Counted from the first letter of the stretch, positions 42,006-51,275 are shown. The stretch: 64,000 nt of DNA from Clostridium saccharobutylicum DSM 13864 (GCF_000473995.1 NC_022571.1:3317416-3381415), one strand, 5' to 3'. The notes: generated by a model not told the origin, from the sequence alone. Made by a program: numbers and translations.

Positions 42006-42875
42006 TTATTTTGAAATAACTTCTACTCCCTCTTCTGTTACAAGAACTGTATGTTCCCATTGTGCTGAAAGAGATCCATCAGCGGTCAATGCTGTCCATC
42101 CATTATTCTCATCTATGAATATTTCATGACTTCCAGCATTTATCATTGGTTCAATTGTAAATACCATTCCAGGCGCTAAAACCATATCTGTTCCTCTTTT
42201 TCCAAAATGAAAAACAAATGGATCTTCATGAATGTCTAATCCAACTCCGTGTCCTCCAAATTCTCTAACTACTGAATATCCATTACTTTCTGCATGCTCC
42301 TGAATTGCTGCTCCAATGTCTCCTAAAAATCCCCAAGGTTTAACTTCTTCCAATCCTTTATTTAGACATTCCTTAGCCACTTTAACCAAATTCTTGGCTT
42401 CTTCATTTACTTCGCCAATCATAAACATCCTTGATGCATCTGAATAATATCCATTCAATATACTAGTTGCATCTATATTTACAATATCACCATTTTTAAG
42501 AATAACATCGTTACTTGGTATTCCATGACATACCTCATTATTTATTGACACACAAATACTTTTTGGAAAACCATCATAATTAAGATCTGCTGGTATTCCA
42601 CCCTTTGATATTGTATAATCATATGTTAATTTATCTATTTCCTCTGTTGTCATACCTTCTTTGATGTTCTCACTAATTAAATCTAGAAGACCATTATTAA
42701 TTTCAGCACTCTTTTTTATTCCTTCAATTTGCTCTTTTGTTTTTATAAGCTTTTTCCCTGGTACTATATATCCTTTTCTTTTTAAGTCACTTAATTTTTT
42801 ATCAAATTCTAAATGACATTTTTTATATTTCAATCCACTTTTACACCAACATAAATCATTCCTTTTTAACATCAT
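42006..42875 (-). CDS. map: Methionine aminopeptidase with SEC-C zinc motif
   Basis: 289 aa. N-terminal SEC-C motif CWCKSGLKYKKCH (about 9-21) as in clostridial and actinobacterial MetAPs. Metal ligands are present: NIDATSILNGYYSDASRMF (two Asp), GGHGVGLDIHEDP (His), FTIEPM (Glu) and QWEHTV (Glu). Removes initiator Met. It is 20 bases downstream of the XRE-DUF5680 gene and likely co-transcribed. Most Clostridia carry another map in the ribosomal operon, so this may be a second copy. Confidence 0.92.
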   Translation of the reverse strand: MMLKRNDLCWCKSGLKYKKCHLEFDKKLSDLKRKGYIVPGKKLIKTKEQIEGIKKSAEINNGLLDLISENIKEGMTTEEIDKLTYDYTISKGGIPADLNYDGFPKSICVSINNEVCHGIPSNDVILKNGDIVNIDATSILNGYYSDASRMFMIGEVNEEAKNLVKVAKECLNKGLEEVKPWGFLGDIGAAIQEHAESNGYSVVREFGGHGVGLDIHEDPFVFHFGKRGTDMVLAPGMVFTIEPMINAGSHEIFIDENNGWTALTADGSLSAQWEHTVLVTEEGVEVISK

Positions 42876-42895
42876 GATATTACTCCTTATTTTAA

Positions 42896-43576
42896 CTATT
42901 TAATTGATCCTCCGTGAAAATAACATTCATAAACTTTAATATCATCAAAATATATTTCCTCATATCCTTGAAACCACTTAAATTCTCCATTTATAATACA
43001 ATGATATTTATACTGTCCATTTTGATAAATAATAGGGCCTCTATATGAATTTTCCTCAGTCACTAAGCTCAAAGCTTCCTTTAAAAAACTGCCTGAAAAT
43101 CTTTCATCCAAAACTCTTCCAGTATAATTCATTGACCAAAATGGAACATCATCTTCCCATAACCCTTCTTCTCCTGAGAATCTTTCTCCACCTAAATAAG
43201 TGTCAATATATTTTAAGTTTCCCTCTACATATTCTAAGTCATGAGATTTCGGCCTTGAGGATTTATGCTCTGCCCCATTTCCAGCATATGTAGATCTTTT
43301 AGCCCTACATAGAAAATCGATTATACTTTCATTTATATGGTTAACTTTATTTTCTTGGATATACAAGCGACAATTTTCTTCATAGTCATTAACTAATTTA
43401 TCAATGCTTACTTTAAAGAAATCACTTAATGCAATTAATTTGGCTATATCAGGATAAGACTGTCCTACTTCCCATTTTGCAACTGCTTGTCTTGATATAC
43501 CTAAAAATTCAGCTAATTTTTCTTGTGATAGACCTTTCGCTTTTCTAAGTGTTTGCAATTGTTCTTGAAAACTCAT
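42896..43576 (-). CDS. XRE regulator with DUF5680 domain
   Basis: 226 aa. HTH at 1-65 (KAKGLSQEKLAEFLGISRQAVAKWE). From about residue 85 a DUF5680 domain follows (CRAKRSTYAGNGAEHKSSRP, YGGERFSGEEGLWED-type, FSGSFLKEALSL), which probably binds a ligand. Co-directional with map. A perfect TCAGTATACTGA palindrome lies between its RBS and promoter region, suggesting autoregulation. Confidence 0.88.
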   Translation of the reverse strand: MSFQEQLQTLRKAKGLSQEKLAEFLGISRQAVAKWEVGQSYPDIAKLIALSDFFKVSIDKLVNDYEENCRLYIQENKVNHINESIIDFLCRAKRSTYAGNGAEHKSSRPKSHDLEYVEGNLKYIDTYLGGERFSGEEGLWEDDVPFWSMNYTGRVLDERFSGSFLKEALSLVTEENSYRGPIIYQNGQYKYHCIINGEFKWFQGYEEIYFDDIKVYECYFHGGSIK

Positions 43577-43595
43577 AGTTTAATCCCTCCTAATA

Positions 43596-43607
43596 TCAGT
43601 ATACTGA
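43596..43607. promoter_or_regulatory. Operator palindrome upstream of the XRE-DUF5680 gene
   Basis: TCAGTATACTGA, a perfect 12-base palindrome 20 bases before the start codon, extended imperfectly to TATCAGTATACTGACA. Likely bound by the XRE protein itself. Confidence 0.6.
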
Positions 43608-43692
43608 CAATATTATCATATTTCTACCACTTAAATATAACAAAGTTGACAACCCAAAGTTGCTTTCAGTAAAAAAGTAATTTTAATATCAA

Positions 43693-43863
43693 TCATTTAG
43701 CATTTTTTATTGCTTCAATTGGCGAATTGTCTGCATCTTTATAACTCAATATATCCTTATTTACATTTGATAAATCCTGATTAGCGATTTTTGTTTGAAC
43801 TGTTGCTGAATCTTCATTTTCATTTACTTCCCCTATTGCATAAGAAAGGTTAGCCCAAGTGGA
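43693..43863 (-). pseudogene. 3' remnant of an unidentified gene
   Basis: A 56-codon minus-strand frame ending TGA 43695-43693, with an upstream TGA at 43866-43864 and no start with RBS. Translation includes LSYAIGEVNENEDSATVQTK and NKDILSYKDADNSPIEA, protein-like but unrecognised. Probably truncated. Confidence 0.45.
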
Positions 43864-43929
43864 TCAAGCTTTCTTACTATTCTTAATGATTTCAAACAGA
43901 ATGTTTATATAACTGTCATTTATCTTTAC

Positions 43930-43970
43930 CTTAAAGAGGTCATCGTTCTCTTTAAGCAATTTTTTTCTAT
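43930..43970 (+). terminator. Terminator upstream of the DUF362 gene
   Basis: CTTAAAGAG (43930-43938) pairs with CTCTTTAAG (43948-43956), followed by CAATTTTTTT. No intact plus-strand gene precedes it, so it may be left from a lost gene. Confidence 0.65.
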
Positions 43971-43987
43971 TTTATTTAAAATAAGTA

Positions 43988-44018
43988 TTGACTTAGAGTT
44001 AACTCTAAGTTTTATAAT
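43988..44018 (+). promoter_or_regulatory. MerR-type promoter of the DUF362 ferredoxin
   Basis: TTGACT (43988-43993) and TATAAT (44013-44018) are separated by 19 bases, the over-long spacer typical of MerR-family control. The spacer is filled by the perfect 20-base palindrome ACTTAGAGTTAACTCTAAGT (43991-44010). The cognate MerR regulator is not in the neighbourhood. Confidence 0.8.
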
Positions 44019-44058
44019 AAATATGAACCAATTTAATATTTTACAGAGGTGACTAAAT

Positions 44059-45189
44059 ATGGAAAAATCAAAAGTTTATTTTACAGATTTCCGTACCAAA
44101 CTTGGCGAAGGTTTACCAACCAAGCTAAAGAGACTTATTAAAGATGCAGGCATAGGACAAATAGACATGGATAACAAGTTCGTTGCAATCAAGATGCACT
44201 TCGGCGAACTTGGTAACTTAGGTTTTCTTCGTCCAAATTACGCTAAAGCCGTAGCCGATATGGTGAAAGAACTGGGTGGCAAACCCTTTCTAACTGACTG
44301 CAACACATTATACCCAGGCAGCCGCAAAAACGCCCTTGAACATCTTGAATGTGCATGGGAGAATGGATTCACTCCCCTTTCAGTAGGATGCCCTGTTATC
44401 ATCGCTGATGGATTAAAAGGTACTGACGATATCAATGTACCTGTAATAGGGGGAGAATATATAAAAGAAGCTAAAATTGGTCATGCAATCATGGACGCTG
44501 ATATCTTTATCAGTCTAACTCACTTCAAAGGTCACGAAATGACTGGTTTTGGTGGTACTATTAAAAATATTGGCATGGGCTGCGGATCTCGTGCTGGAAA
44601 AAAAGATCAACATCTTAATGGTAAACCACATGTCATAGAAGATAAATGCCGAGGATGCCTAAGATGCCAGCGTGAATGTGCTAATGATGGTCTATTGTTT
44701 GATGATGTAAAAAAGAAAATGACTATAAATACAACAAATTGTGTTGGTTGTGGTCGCTGCCTAGGTGCATGTAATTTTAATGCAATTGAATTTTCAAACT
44801 GGTCAGCCAGTGAAGAACTAAACTGCCGTATGGCAGAATACACAAAAGCAGTAATCGATGGTCGCCCTAGCTTCCACATTTCTCTTGTAATAGATGTTTC
44901 ACCTAACTGTGACTGCCACTTCGAAAATGATGCTCCAATACTACCTAATATAGGTATGTTTGCATCATTCGATCCTTTGGCACTAGATCAGGCATGTGTG
45001 GATGCTTGTATGGCAGCAAAACCATTAGCAAATAGTCAGCTATCCGACAACATGTCAAAATCTGATTTCGTTGATCATCATGACCACTTTACAAACTCAA
45101 CTCCTGAATCAGAATGGCGGACATGTTTAAATCATGCAGAAAAGATTGGTATAGGTAGTCGTAAATATGACTTAATTGTTATTAAATAA
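44059..45189 (+). CDS. DUF362 ferredoxin-type Fe-S protein
   Basis: 376 aa. N-terminal DUF362 region (KVYFTDFRTKLGEGLP, KMHFGELGNLGFLRP, FISLTHFKGHEMTGFGGTIK), then two 4Fe-4S motifs CRGCLRCQRECAND and CVGCGRCLGACNFN near 200-245. Possible electron carrier in a stress or aldehyde-linked pathway; role not defined. Its codon use (more GC-ending codons) is unlike neighbouring genes, a hint of transfer from another anaerobe. Promoter is MerR-type. Confidence 0.9.
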   Translation: MEKSKVYFTDFRTKLGEGLPTKLKRLIKDAGIGQIDMDNKFVAIKMHFGELGNLGFLRPNYAKAVADMVKELGGKPFLTDCNTLYPGSRKNALEHLECAWENGFTPLSVGCPVIIADGLKGTDDINVPVIGGEYIKEAKIGHAIMDADIFISLTHFKGHEMTGFGGTIKNIGMGCGSRAGKKDQHLNGKPHVIEDKCRGCLRCQRECANDGLLFDDVKKKMTINTTNCVGCGRCLGACNFNAIEFSNWSASEELNCRMAEYTKAVIDGRPSFHISLVIDVSPNCDCHFENDAPILPNIGMFASFDPLALDQACVDACMAAKPLANSQLSDNMSKSDFVDHHDHFTNSTPESEWRTCLNHAEKIGIGSRKYDLIVIK

Positions 45190-45241
45190 AACATATTTAT
45201 AAAAACAATAAATCAAAATATATCTTTCTGTATAACATAAA

Positions 45242-45290
45242 ACTGCAAGCAATTGATAAATCTGTATATCAATTACTTGCAGTCTCTCTA
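45242..45290 (+). terminator. Bidirectional terminator after DUF362
   Basis: ACTGCAAG-c-AATTGATA pairs with TATCAATT-a-CTTGCAGT (45242-45283), then CTCTCTATTT. Serves the plus-strand DUF362 gene and the convergent CNNM gene. Confidence 0.8.
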
Positions 45291-45385
45291 TTTACTTTCA
45301 TTTGATACCATTTAAAGAATGATATCTTTTATCTGAATAATTGTTATGATGCAAATTTGTTTATTAAGTTAATATTTCACGTTGA

Positions 45386-46675
45386 CTACTCATTTTTAAT
45401 AATCAAAATTTTATTTATTCTTTTACTATCACATTTCAATATTATAAATTCATATTCCTTGTAATTAATTTTATCATTAACTTGTGGATAGGATTTTAAC
45501 TTTGAATAAATCCACCCACCTATAGTATCAATATGTTCCATTTCAATTTCTATATCTAACAATTCATTTATATATTCAATATGAACTTTTCCATCTACTA
45601 TATAATTACCCTCTTTAGTTTTCTTGATTTCTTCTGTTTCTTCATCAAACTCATCTTGAATTTCACCAACTATTTCTTCTAAAATATCTTCAATTGTTAC
45701 TAATCCAAATGTTCCTCCATACTCATCAATGACTATGGCAATTTGTATTTTTTCTTTCTTGAATATCTTTAGCAATTCACTTATTGACATAGATTCTGGG
45801 ATAAATTTAATCTCTCGAATGATGCTTTGTATATTCTCATTATTTCCTTCAATCTTAAGTCTATATAGGTCCTTTATATGTATAAAACCACTAATATTAT
45901 CCTTACTGTCCTTACATACTGGATATCTAGTTAACTGTTCTGCTAAAGCATATTTTATTATTTCATCAAAAGAATCTTCAAGAAAAATACATGTCATATC
46001 AGTACGAGGTATCATTATATCTTTTACAGTTTTTTCAGAAAAATCAAATATATTATCTACAAAAGTTAATTCTGTTTTATCTATTAAACCATGCTTATAA
46101 CTTTCTTCAACCAACAGCTTTATTTCTTCATCAGTATGAGCCTCCTCATGCTCATCCATTTGAGAAAATCCAAATATCTTCAAAATAAAATTAGTAGTAT
46201 GATTGAACAACCACATTATCGGATAAGTTAAATTATAAAACATAATCAACGGCAAAGCTGTATACATTGCTATCTTTTCTGCAGTTATAATAGCTAATGA
46301 TTTAGGAACTAACTCTCCAAGTACAATATGGAAACCTGTGATAATAGAAAACGCTAAAACAAACGAGATTGAATGGATAGTGCCTTCTGAAAGATTAAAC
46401 ATATTAAAAATTGGACTTAACATATTTGACACTGCTGGTTCCCCTACCCATCCTAAACCTAAAGATGCTAAAGTTATTCCTAATTGGCATCCTGATAAAT
46501 ACGAATTCAAATCATTAACAACCTTTAAAGTATGTTTAGCGTTCGTATTTCCTTCACTCACTAATGTTTCTACTCTAGATTTTCGTACTTTTACCATAGC
46601 AAATTCAGCTGCAACAAAAAATCCATTCATAAATACAAGTAAAAACACAATGATGATATCCATTAAGATATTCAT
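45386..46675 (-). CDS. CNNM/CorC-type membrane protein (hemolysin C family)
   Basis: 429 aa. N-terminal DUF21 with three or four helices (IIIVFLLVFMNGFFVAAEFAMVKV at the start), two CBS domains at about 200-330 (DIMIPRTDMTCIFLEDS, IQIAIVIDEYGGTFGLVTIEDIL) and a C-terminal CorC_HlyC domain. Family members take part in magnesium or cobalt homeostasis; the name hemolysin is historical. Monocistronic. Confidence 0.9.
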   Translation of the reverse strand: MNILMDIIIVFLLVFMNGFFVAAEFAMVKVRKSRVETLVSEGNTNAKHTLKVVNDLNSYLSGCQLGITLASLGLGWVGEPAVSNMLSPIFNMFNLSEGTIHSISFVLAFSIITGFHIVLGELVPKSLAIITAEKIAMYTALPLIMFYNLTYPIMWLFNHTTNFILKIFGFSQMDEHEEAHTDEEIKLLVEESYKHGLIDKTELTFVDNIFDFSEKTVKDIMIPRTDMTCIFLEDSFDEIIKYALAEQLTRYPVCKDSKDNISGFIHIKDLYRLKIEGNNENIQSIIREIKFIPESMSISELLKIFKKEKIQIAIVIDEYGGTFGLVTIEDILEEIVGEIQDEFDEETEEIKKTKEGNYIVDGKVHIEYINELLDIEIEMEHIDTIGGWIYSKLKSYPQVNDKINYKEYEFIILKCDSKRINKILIIKNE

Positions 46676-46797
46676 TTATTTACATACCTCCAAAATAATT
46701 ATTATTAACTATTGTTTATTATATATTTTTAATAAATAGTATTATCTATCTAATATGAGCAACATGCATTTTTTGTAAGACATTTATATTAATATCT

Positions 46798-47646
46798 TTA
46801 ATTTAAAGATTGAAGTCTGCGTACTCTGTCCTCTATAGATGGATGAGTGCTAAATAAATTCATTAATCGTTTAGCACTTAATGGATTCACTATAAAAAGA
46901 TGACTTGCTGCAGGGTTAACATCCATAGACACCCTTCTTGAATATACTTCCAGCTTTAACAAAGCATCGACCAATCCTCTGCCATTTCCTGCTATTTTAG
47001 CTCCTGTACTGTCTGCAAGATATTCTCTAGATCGTGATACTGCCATCTGTACCAATATAGCTGAAATAGGTCCTAAAATTATCATTGGTAAAGAAGTTAA
47101 TATTCCTCCACCTTCTTCTTCACTATTATCCCAGCCAAACATAAGTGCCCACTGTGCCCAATCGGCAATTGTTGTTATTACGCCTGCCATTACAGCCGCA
47201 ATAGTGCTAATAAGCACATCTCTATTCTTAATATGTGCTAATTCATGAGCAATAACACCTTCTAATTCTTCATAATTTAATATATCTAATAAACCCTGTG
47301 TAACAGCAACAGCTGAGTGTTTTGGATTTCGTCCTGTTGCAAAAGCATTTGGCTGAATAGATGGTGTAATATAAAGTCTTGGCATTGGCATTTTAGCATT
47401 TGATGTCAGTCTTTCCACCATATCATAAATTTCAACATTACTTTGTTTTGATAGTGGCTTAGCTCCAGTCATAGAAAGAGCAATTTTATCACTAAACCAA
47501 TAACTGCCTCCATTCATAACCAATGATACTATTAAAGCAATAATTATTCCTCCTTGACCACCTAAAGTTCTGCCTGCTAATACTAATAATATAGTTAAAC
47601 CACTCATTAAAAGCAGAGTTTTAATTTGATTTCCTAAACTATTCAT
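46798..47646 (-). CDS. htpX: HtpX-type membrane zinc metalloprotease
   Basis: 282 aa. Two N-terminal transmembrane helices, the zinc site HELAHIKNRD near residue 133 and Glu in SREYLADSTG near 203, and C-terminal THPSIEDRV. Degrades misfolded membrane proteins. It is the only gene downstream of the manganese riboswitch, so expression probably responds to Mn2+. RBS CAAGGAGGAAAATAAG. Confidence 0.93.
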   Translation of the reverse strand: MNSLGNQIKTLLLMSGLTILLVLAGRTLGGQGGIIIALIVSLVMNGGSYWFSDKIALSMTGAKPLSKQSNVEIYDMVERLTSNAKMPMPRLYITPSIQPNAFATGRNPKHSAVAVTQGLLDILNYEELEGVIAHELAHIKNRDVLISTIAAVMAGVITTIADWAQWALMFGWDNSEEEGGGILTSLPMIILGPISAILVQMAVSRSREYLADSTGAKIAGNGRGLVDALLKLEVYSRRVSMDVNPAASHLFIVNPLSAKRLMNLFSTHPSIEDRVRRLQSLN

Positions 47647-47738
47647 CTTATTTTCCTCCTTGTACTCTGATATTTTTAATCTTAGTAATTTTAATTCAAC
47701 ATTTTCTTCTTAAGTTTAAGGTTTATTGTAATAAAAAG

Positions 47739-47772
47739 ACTCTATAGTTAGAAAACTTTCTAACTATAGAGT
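47739..47772 (-). terminator. Riboswitch expression-platform terminator
   Basis: Minus strand ACTCTATAGTTAGAAA/TTTCTAACTATAGAGT, 16-base perfect stem, followed by CTTTTTAT. Its 5' arm overlaps the end of the aptamer, so ligand-stabilised P1 would prevent terminator formation: an ON switch (inference). Confidence 0.8.
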
Positions 47773-47858
47773 CTCACTAAGCATTTTACCTTCAAAGCCG
47801 GGATTTCTCCGTAATGACGACTTTGAATCCTGTATAACTACAGGCAGTTACTCCCCCT
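47770..47858 (-). ncRNA. yybP-ykoY manganese riboswitch
   Basis: On the minus strand: GGGGGAGTAACTGCC, a stem GCCTGTAGTTATACAGG, then CAAAGTCGTCATTACGG and CCCGGCTTTGAAGG, ending TGAGACTCTAT. The conserved GGGGAGUA, the paired CAAAGUCGUCA/CCGGCUUUG core and the GAGAC closing strand match the yybP-ykoY aptamer that binds Mn2+. Followed by a terminator before htpX. Confidence 0.88.
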
Positions 47859-47901
47859 ATAAATACGGTTATAATTATCTCTTTTAATATTATTATTAAC
47901 T

Positions 47902-47930
47902 ATATTACTATTAAACCAAGAACTTGTCAA
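47902..47930 (-). promoter_or_regulatory. Promoter of the riboswitch-htpX transcript
   Basis: TTGACA (47930-47925), 17 bases, TAATAT (47907-47902), about 45 bases before the aptamer. Confidence 0.8.
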
Positions 47931-47988
47931 CATTATAATAAATTTCTATCTATGATATTATAATTTGTTTATTATGTTATCTTATAGA

Positions 47989-48591
47989 TTAACTACTAAT
48001 GATCACGCTATTTTTCTCTATATGATATCTTTTGAAATATGCATTTTCTTTTGGTATCCATTCAGATATGAATTTCTCTAATAGTTCGTTCCCATTGCGT
48101 ACTCGAATTCGTTCTATCTGTTTTTCCTTTGGTAATCTTATAAATATCTTCATCTGATAATTTTCTCCAAAATACGGATGTTGACTATAAGAACCTTCAA
48201 TGATATTAAGTCTTTTACTACCTATTTCTTTTCCAGCCTCAATCGCTCTGATATCACACCGGAAAGGTCTATATATTATACTTTTCTTATTGAGTATTGG
48301 AATAATTACTTCTTTCTTAAAACGTTCATAATCAACATTACCACCAATTTCAGCTAATCTTTCTTCTGTTCTTTGCTCGTTTTGAAGGAAAAAATCATCC
48401 ATGTGAAAAATATTACAATCAAATTTATTTTGCAAATAATAACCAAGAGTTGTTTTTCCCGAAGCACACATTCCATCAATAGCTATCATTATAGGTGTTT
48501 TTTTAGTTTTTAGCAGTTCATTTATTTTCTCCACCACTGGTTGAAATAGCTTCCTACATGATTCTTTCATTACTAATTTTTCTTCTATCAT
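47989..48591 (-). CDS. Uridine kinase-like P-loop ATPase
   Basis: 200 aa. Walker A GMCASGKTT near 42-50, then FHMDDFFL, REAIR-like RPFRCDIRAIEAGKE and IRVRNGNELLEKFISEW lid region. Resembles uridine kinase family proteins found as stand-alone proteins in clostridia; true substrate uncertain. Monocistronic. Confidence 0.8.
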   Translation of the reverse strand: MIEEKLVMKESCRKLFQPVVEKINELLKTKKTPIMIAIDGMCASGKTTLGYYLQNKFDCNIFHMDDFFLQNEQRTEERLAEIGGNVDYERFKKEVIIPILNKKSIIYRPFRCDIRAIEAGKEIGSKRLNIIEGSYSQHPYFGENYQMKIFIRLPKEKQIERIRVRNGNELLEKFISEWIPKENAYFKRYHIEKNSVIISS

Positions 48592-48691
48592 CTACTAACA
48601 CTTCCCTATCTAATTTTTCTGCCAAAGTGTAAATTTATTAGAATCTAATACAAAAACACATTCTTCAATTGATACAGTTTGGCACTCAAAT

Positions 48692-48730
48692 AACCACTAA
48701 TCAAATTAAATATGATTAGTGGTTTTATTA
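48692..48730 (-). terminator. Hairpin between kinase-like and SleC-like genes
   Basis: AACCACTAATCA (48692-48703) pairs with TGATTAGTGGTT (48713-48724); TTTTATT follows on the plus side. Likely stops transcripts of the SleC-like gene on the minus strand weakly, or is bidirectional. Confidence 0.55.
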
Positions 48731-48778
48731 CTTGTTTATTTTCACGCGTCTTATTATTTTGAATGTGCCTAAATATAT

Positions 48779-50224
48779 TTAATAATAAAATCTAGGAACT
48801 CTTTTTTCATCATCCATTCCTGGTATAACTGGTGGTATAAATTCATTTTTTAACCATTGTCTACTTGATTCAGTGGTAGTAAGCTCTGCAAGTTTTGTTA
48901 CTCCAACATAAACATCCGATATCTTATACCATGTTGCATAGTCTACTACACCTGTTTGTGGAAGTGTGAATATTTGTTGAAATATTCTTACTGAATTCGC
49001 TGTCTTTTGTCCATATTTTCCATCCTCGGCAAGTTTCGGAATTAATGGATAATTCCTCGATATCCTGTTTAATTGACCTTGAATTGCTTTTACTGATGCA
49101 CCAGATGATCCAATAGTTAACGGTTCTCCTGGATATGACATTGGTATTCCAGCAACTTTTTCAGCCGTAACTAATTCAATATTATATCCATAATAATGTG
49201 TTAATATATCATACGGTACGTAGCCTTGAGCACCTAATTGCTGACTTCCCCATTGACTTAACCATTCTGGACAAGTAACACTCTTTCCATCGCAGTATTG
49301 TGTAAAAAGCGGCTGCTTCTTTCCAATTCTTCTTACATATGTGGAAAAAATCTCATCTACAATTTGACTTATGTTATCGTATATATTTCTACCATAATTA
49401 AATGCCTGATCATAAGCTGTAGAGCTTGTAATATCAAAGTTCTTGCCTTTTCCTCTATACCATTCAGTAAAAATTCTGTTCAACGTAAAAGATACAATAC
49501 AAAAAATATTTGCTCTTAATGCTGATCCTGTCCAAGTTGAATATATTTCACATGAAGCAACATTTTTAATATAGTCCTTAAACGGTACCTTATAATTTGG
49601 TGCCGATGGATCATTTGGACTTCCTTGATGAACAACAACAAATTCTGGTACTACAGGCTGAGCTAACACAACTCCTGAACTTGGTGGTGGTACTGGTTTA
49701 TCTTCTTCTTCAGGTATCTTAGGAGGGAAATTTCCATTTAATGTATTAGGCTGTATGTCAATAAATGACTGCCTCATAGGCCCTCTTCCTAAATTAATCT
49801 CTAAATTACATATTTGAAATGCAACTCTGGTAGGAAATACTTGACATCCCCTTATTACTATTGGGTTAAATCCGCTTCTTTCAACGGTTATATCATATAA
49901 GCTATAAGGTATCTGATTACTATTTTCATTTAAAGAATATTCTAAAGGTGGCGCTGGTAATTCTATTATTTGAGTTAATCCTGATGAATTTGTGGTAAGT
50001 TCAATATCTCTAACATTTTCCGATGCTCCTTTTACTGTTATTTTAGCATTATCGATCGGAACATAATTATAACCTCTAAAGCATTGAACTTTTAGCGCAC
50101 CAGTATTTCTAGTACTCCCTCCAACGCTTGTTATAACATTTCCAGAACTTGTTGTAACATTTTCAGCGTTTGTTGTACCGCTTCCCGCATTTGTTGTAAC
50201 ATTTCCACTACTTATATTATCCAT
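48779..50224 (-). CDS. SleC-like spore cortex-lytic protein with peptidoglycan-binding domain
   Basis: 481 aa. Residues 1-40 are Ser/Thr/Asn-rich imperfect repeats (NVTTNAGSGTTN, NVTTSSGNVITS). A carboxypeptidase-regulatory-like beta fold follows (about 45-150), then a SpoIID/SleC-type lytic domain (about 205-375) with VPFKDYIKNVASCEIYSTW, whose Glu is the expected catalytic acid. A PG-binding-1 domain (about 385-455: IGSSGASVKAIQGQLN, DGKYGQKTANSVRIFQQ) ends the protein. Role in spore cortex hydrolysis is inferred from the family. Confidence 0.82.
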   Translation of the reverse strand: MDNISSGNVTTNAGSGTTNAENVTTSSGNVITSVGGSTRNTGALKVQCFRGYNYVPIDNAKITVKGASENVRDIELTTNSSGLTQIIELPAPPLEYSLNENSNQIPYSLYDITVERSGFNPIVIRGCQVFPTRVAFQICNLEINLGRGPMRQSFIDIQPNTLNGNFPPKIPEEEDKPVPPPSSGVVLAQPVVPEFVVVHQGSPNDPSAPNYKVPFKDYIKNVASCEIYSTWTGSALRANIFCIVSFTLNRIFTEWYRGKGKNFDITSSTAYDQAFNYGRNIYDNISQIVDEIFSTYVRRIGKKQPLFTQYCDGKSVTCPEWLSQWGSQQLGAQGYVPYDILTHYYGYNIELVTAEKVAGIPMSYPGEPLTIGSSGASVKAIQGQLNRISRNYPLIPKLAEDGKYGQKTANSVRIFQQIFTLPQTGVVDYATWYKISDVYVGVTKLAELTTTESSRQWLKNEFIPPVIPGMDDEKRVPRFYY

Positions 50225-50329
50225 AACATTCCTCTTTATATTTTTTCTTAGAATATTATATTTATTAGATAGACTATTTGATACTGATATATCTATACTC
50301 TTTAAAATCTCTAGTTAAAATAATTATTT

Positions 50330-51013
50330 TTATTTTTTTAACATTTCATTCAAATCCTTAATAATTACTATCTTCCCTCTCTCTAATTTTATATATCCCT
50401 TTTTTTCTATGCTTTTTAACTTTCTGCTTATAACTTCACGCACTGAGTCAACTTCAAAAGCCAACTCACTATGAGTTGCATAAATTATTTTGCTATTTTT
50501 ATTAATTAGTAATTTAATTAGCCTTGATTCTAAAGATTCATGAATTATCTCTTCTTTATTTTCTATAACAAAGTTGAATTTTTTGTACAAATCTTTGTAC
50601 ATATATAATAAAAATTGAGTATCATTCATAAAATATTTTCTAACCACATCAGATGGTATTATACATACTTCTGAATCCTGAATTGCTTTACCGGTTACAT
50701 TTAAAGATTTCAAATTTGATAAACAACTTAAAGCCTCATGACAAAACCCTCCTTCTTTTATATTATAAAGGTTAGTTTCTTCCCCCTCGTGATTTATCTT
50801 TTGTATTTTTATTGTTCCTCTTAATACAAACAAGACACCCTCACAAGTCCCATCTGTTGATCCTATATAATCCTCTGAATGTACAGTTTTAAAAATTGCT
50901 TGTGTACTTATTATATTATTATTATCTTTATCAATCTTCTTTAATACTGGATATGTTTTATATAAATCATCTATATATTTCAATCTATTATTTAATATTT
51001 TATCACTAGTCAT
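50330..51013 (-). CDS. Crp/Fnr-family regulator
   Basis: 227 aa. Cyclic-nucleotide-binding-like barrel (about 40-130; GVLFVLRGTIKIQKINHEGE), a long dimer helix and a C-terminal HTH (THSELAFEVDSVREVISRKLKSIEKKGYI). No Fnr-type Cys set is obvious. Target genes are unknown; it is monocistronic with a long AT-rich leader. Confidence 0.85.
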   Translation of the reverse strand: MTSDKILNNRLKYIDDLYKTYPVLKKIDKDNNNIISTQAIFKTVHSEDYIGSTDGTCEGVLFVLRGTIKIQKINHEGEETNLYNIKEGGFCHEALSCLSNLKSLNVTGKAIQDSEVCIIPSDVVRKYFMNDTQFLLYMYKDLYKKFNFVIENKEEIIHESLESRLIKLLINKNSKIIYATHSELAFEVDSVREVISRKLKSIEKKGYIKLERGKIVIIKDLNEMLKK

Positions 51014-51275
51014 ATTTAATTTCCTCCCAGTACTATTATATATTAATTTTTTATATTAGTAACAACTTATGTTTATACTAAATACAATATTCTATCATAA
51101 ACATAAAGTAATATAAAATCATATTAATTTAATATGTTAATAACAATACTTGAAAGAAAAATAATTATAATTTGCATAATTTAGTTAAATGTTACTTATT
51201 TTAATGTAATTTTAATATTTATATGCTCTAATTAATTTATAGTAAAAAACACATTATTAAAAGGAGAGATTAATT
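51014..51275. other. Divergent gap between Crp-family and PLC-like genes
   Basis: About 260 bases of AT-rich sequence holding two divergent promoters. No clear operator was identified. Confidence 0.4.

Noticed and set aside
48100..48591. Uridine-kinase-like gene as part of the htpX riboswitch operon
   Set aside because: It ends 59 bases upstream of the riboswitch promoter, on the same strand but upstream of it.
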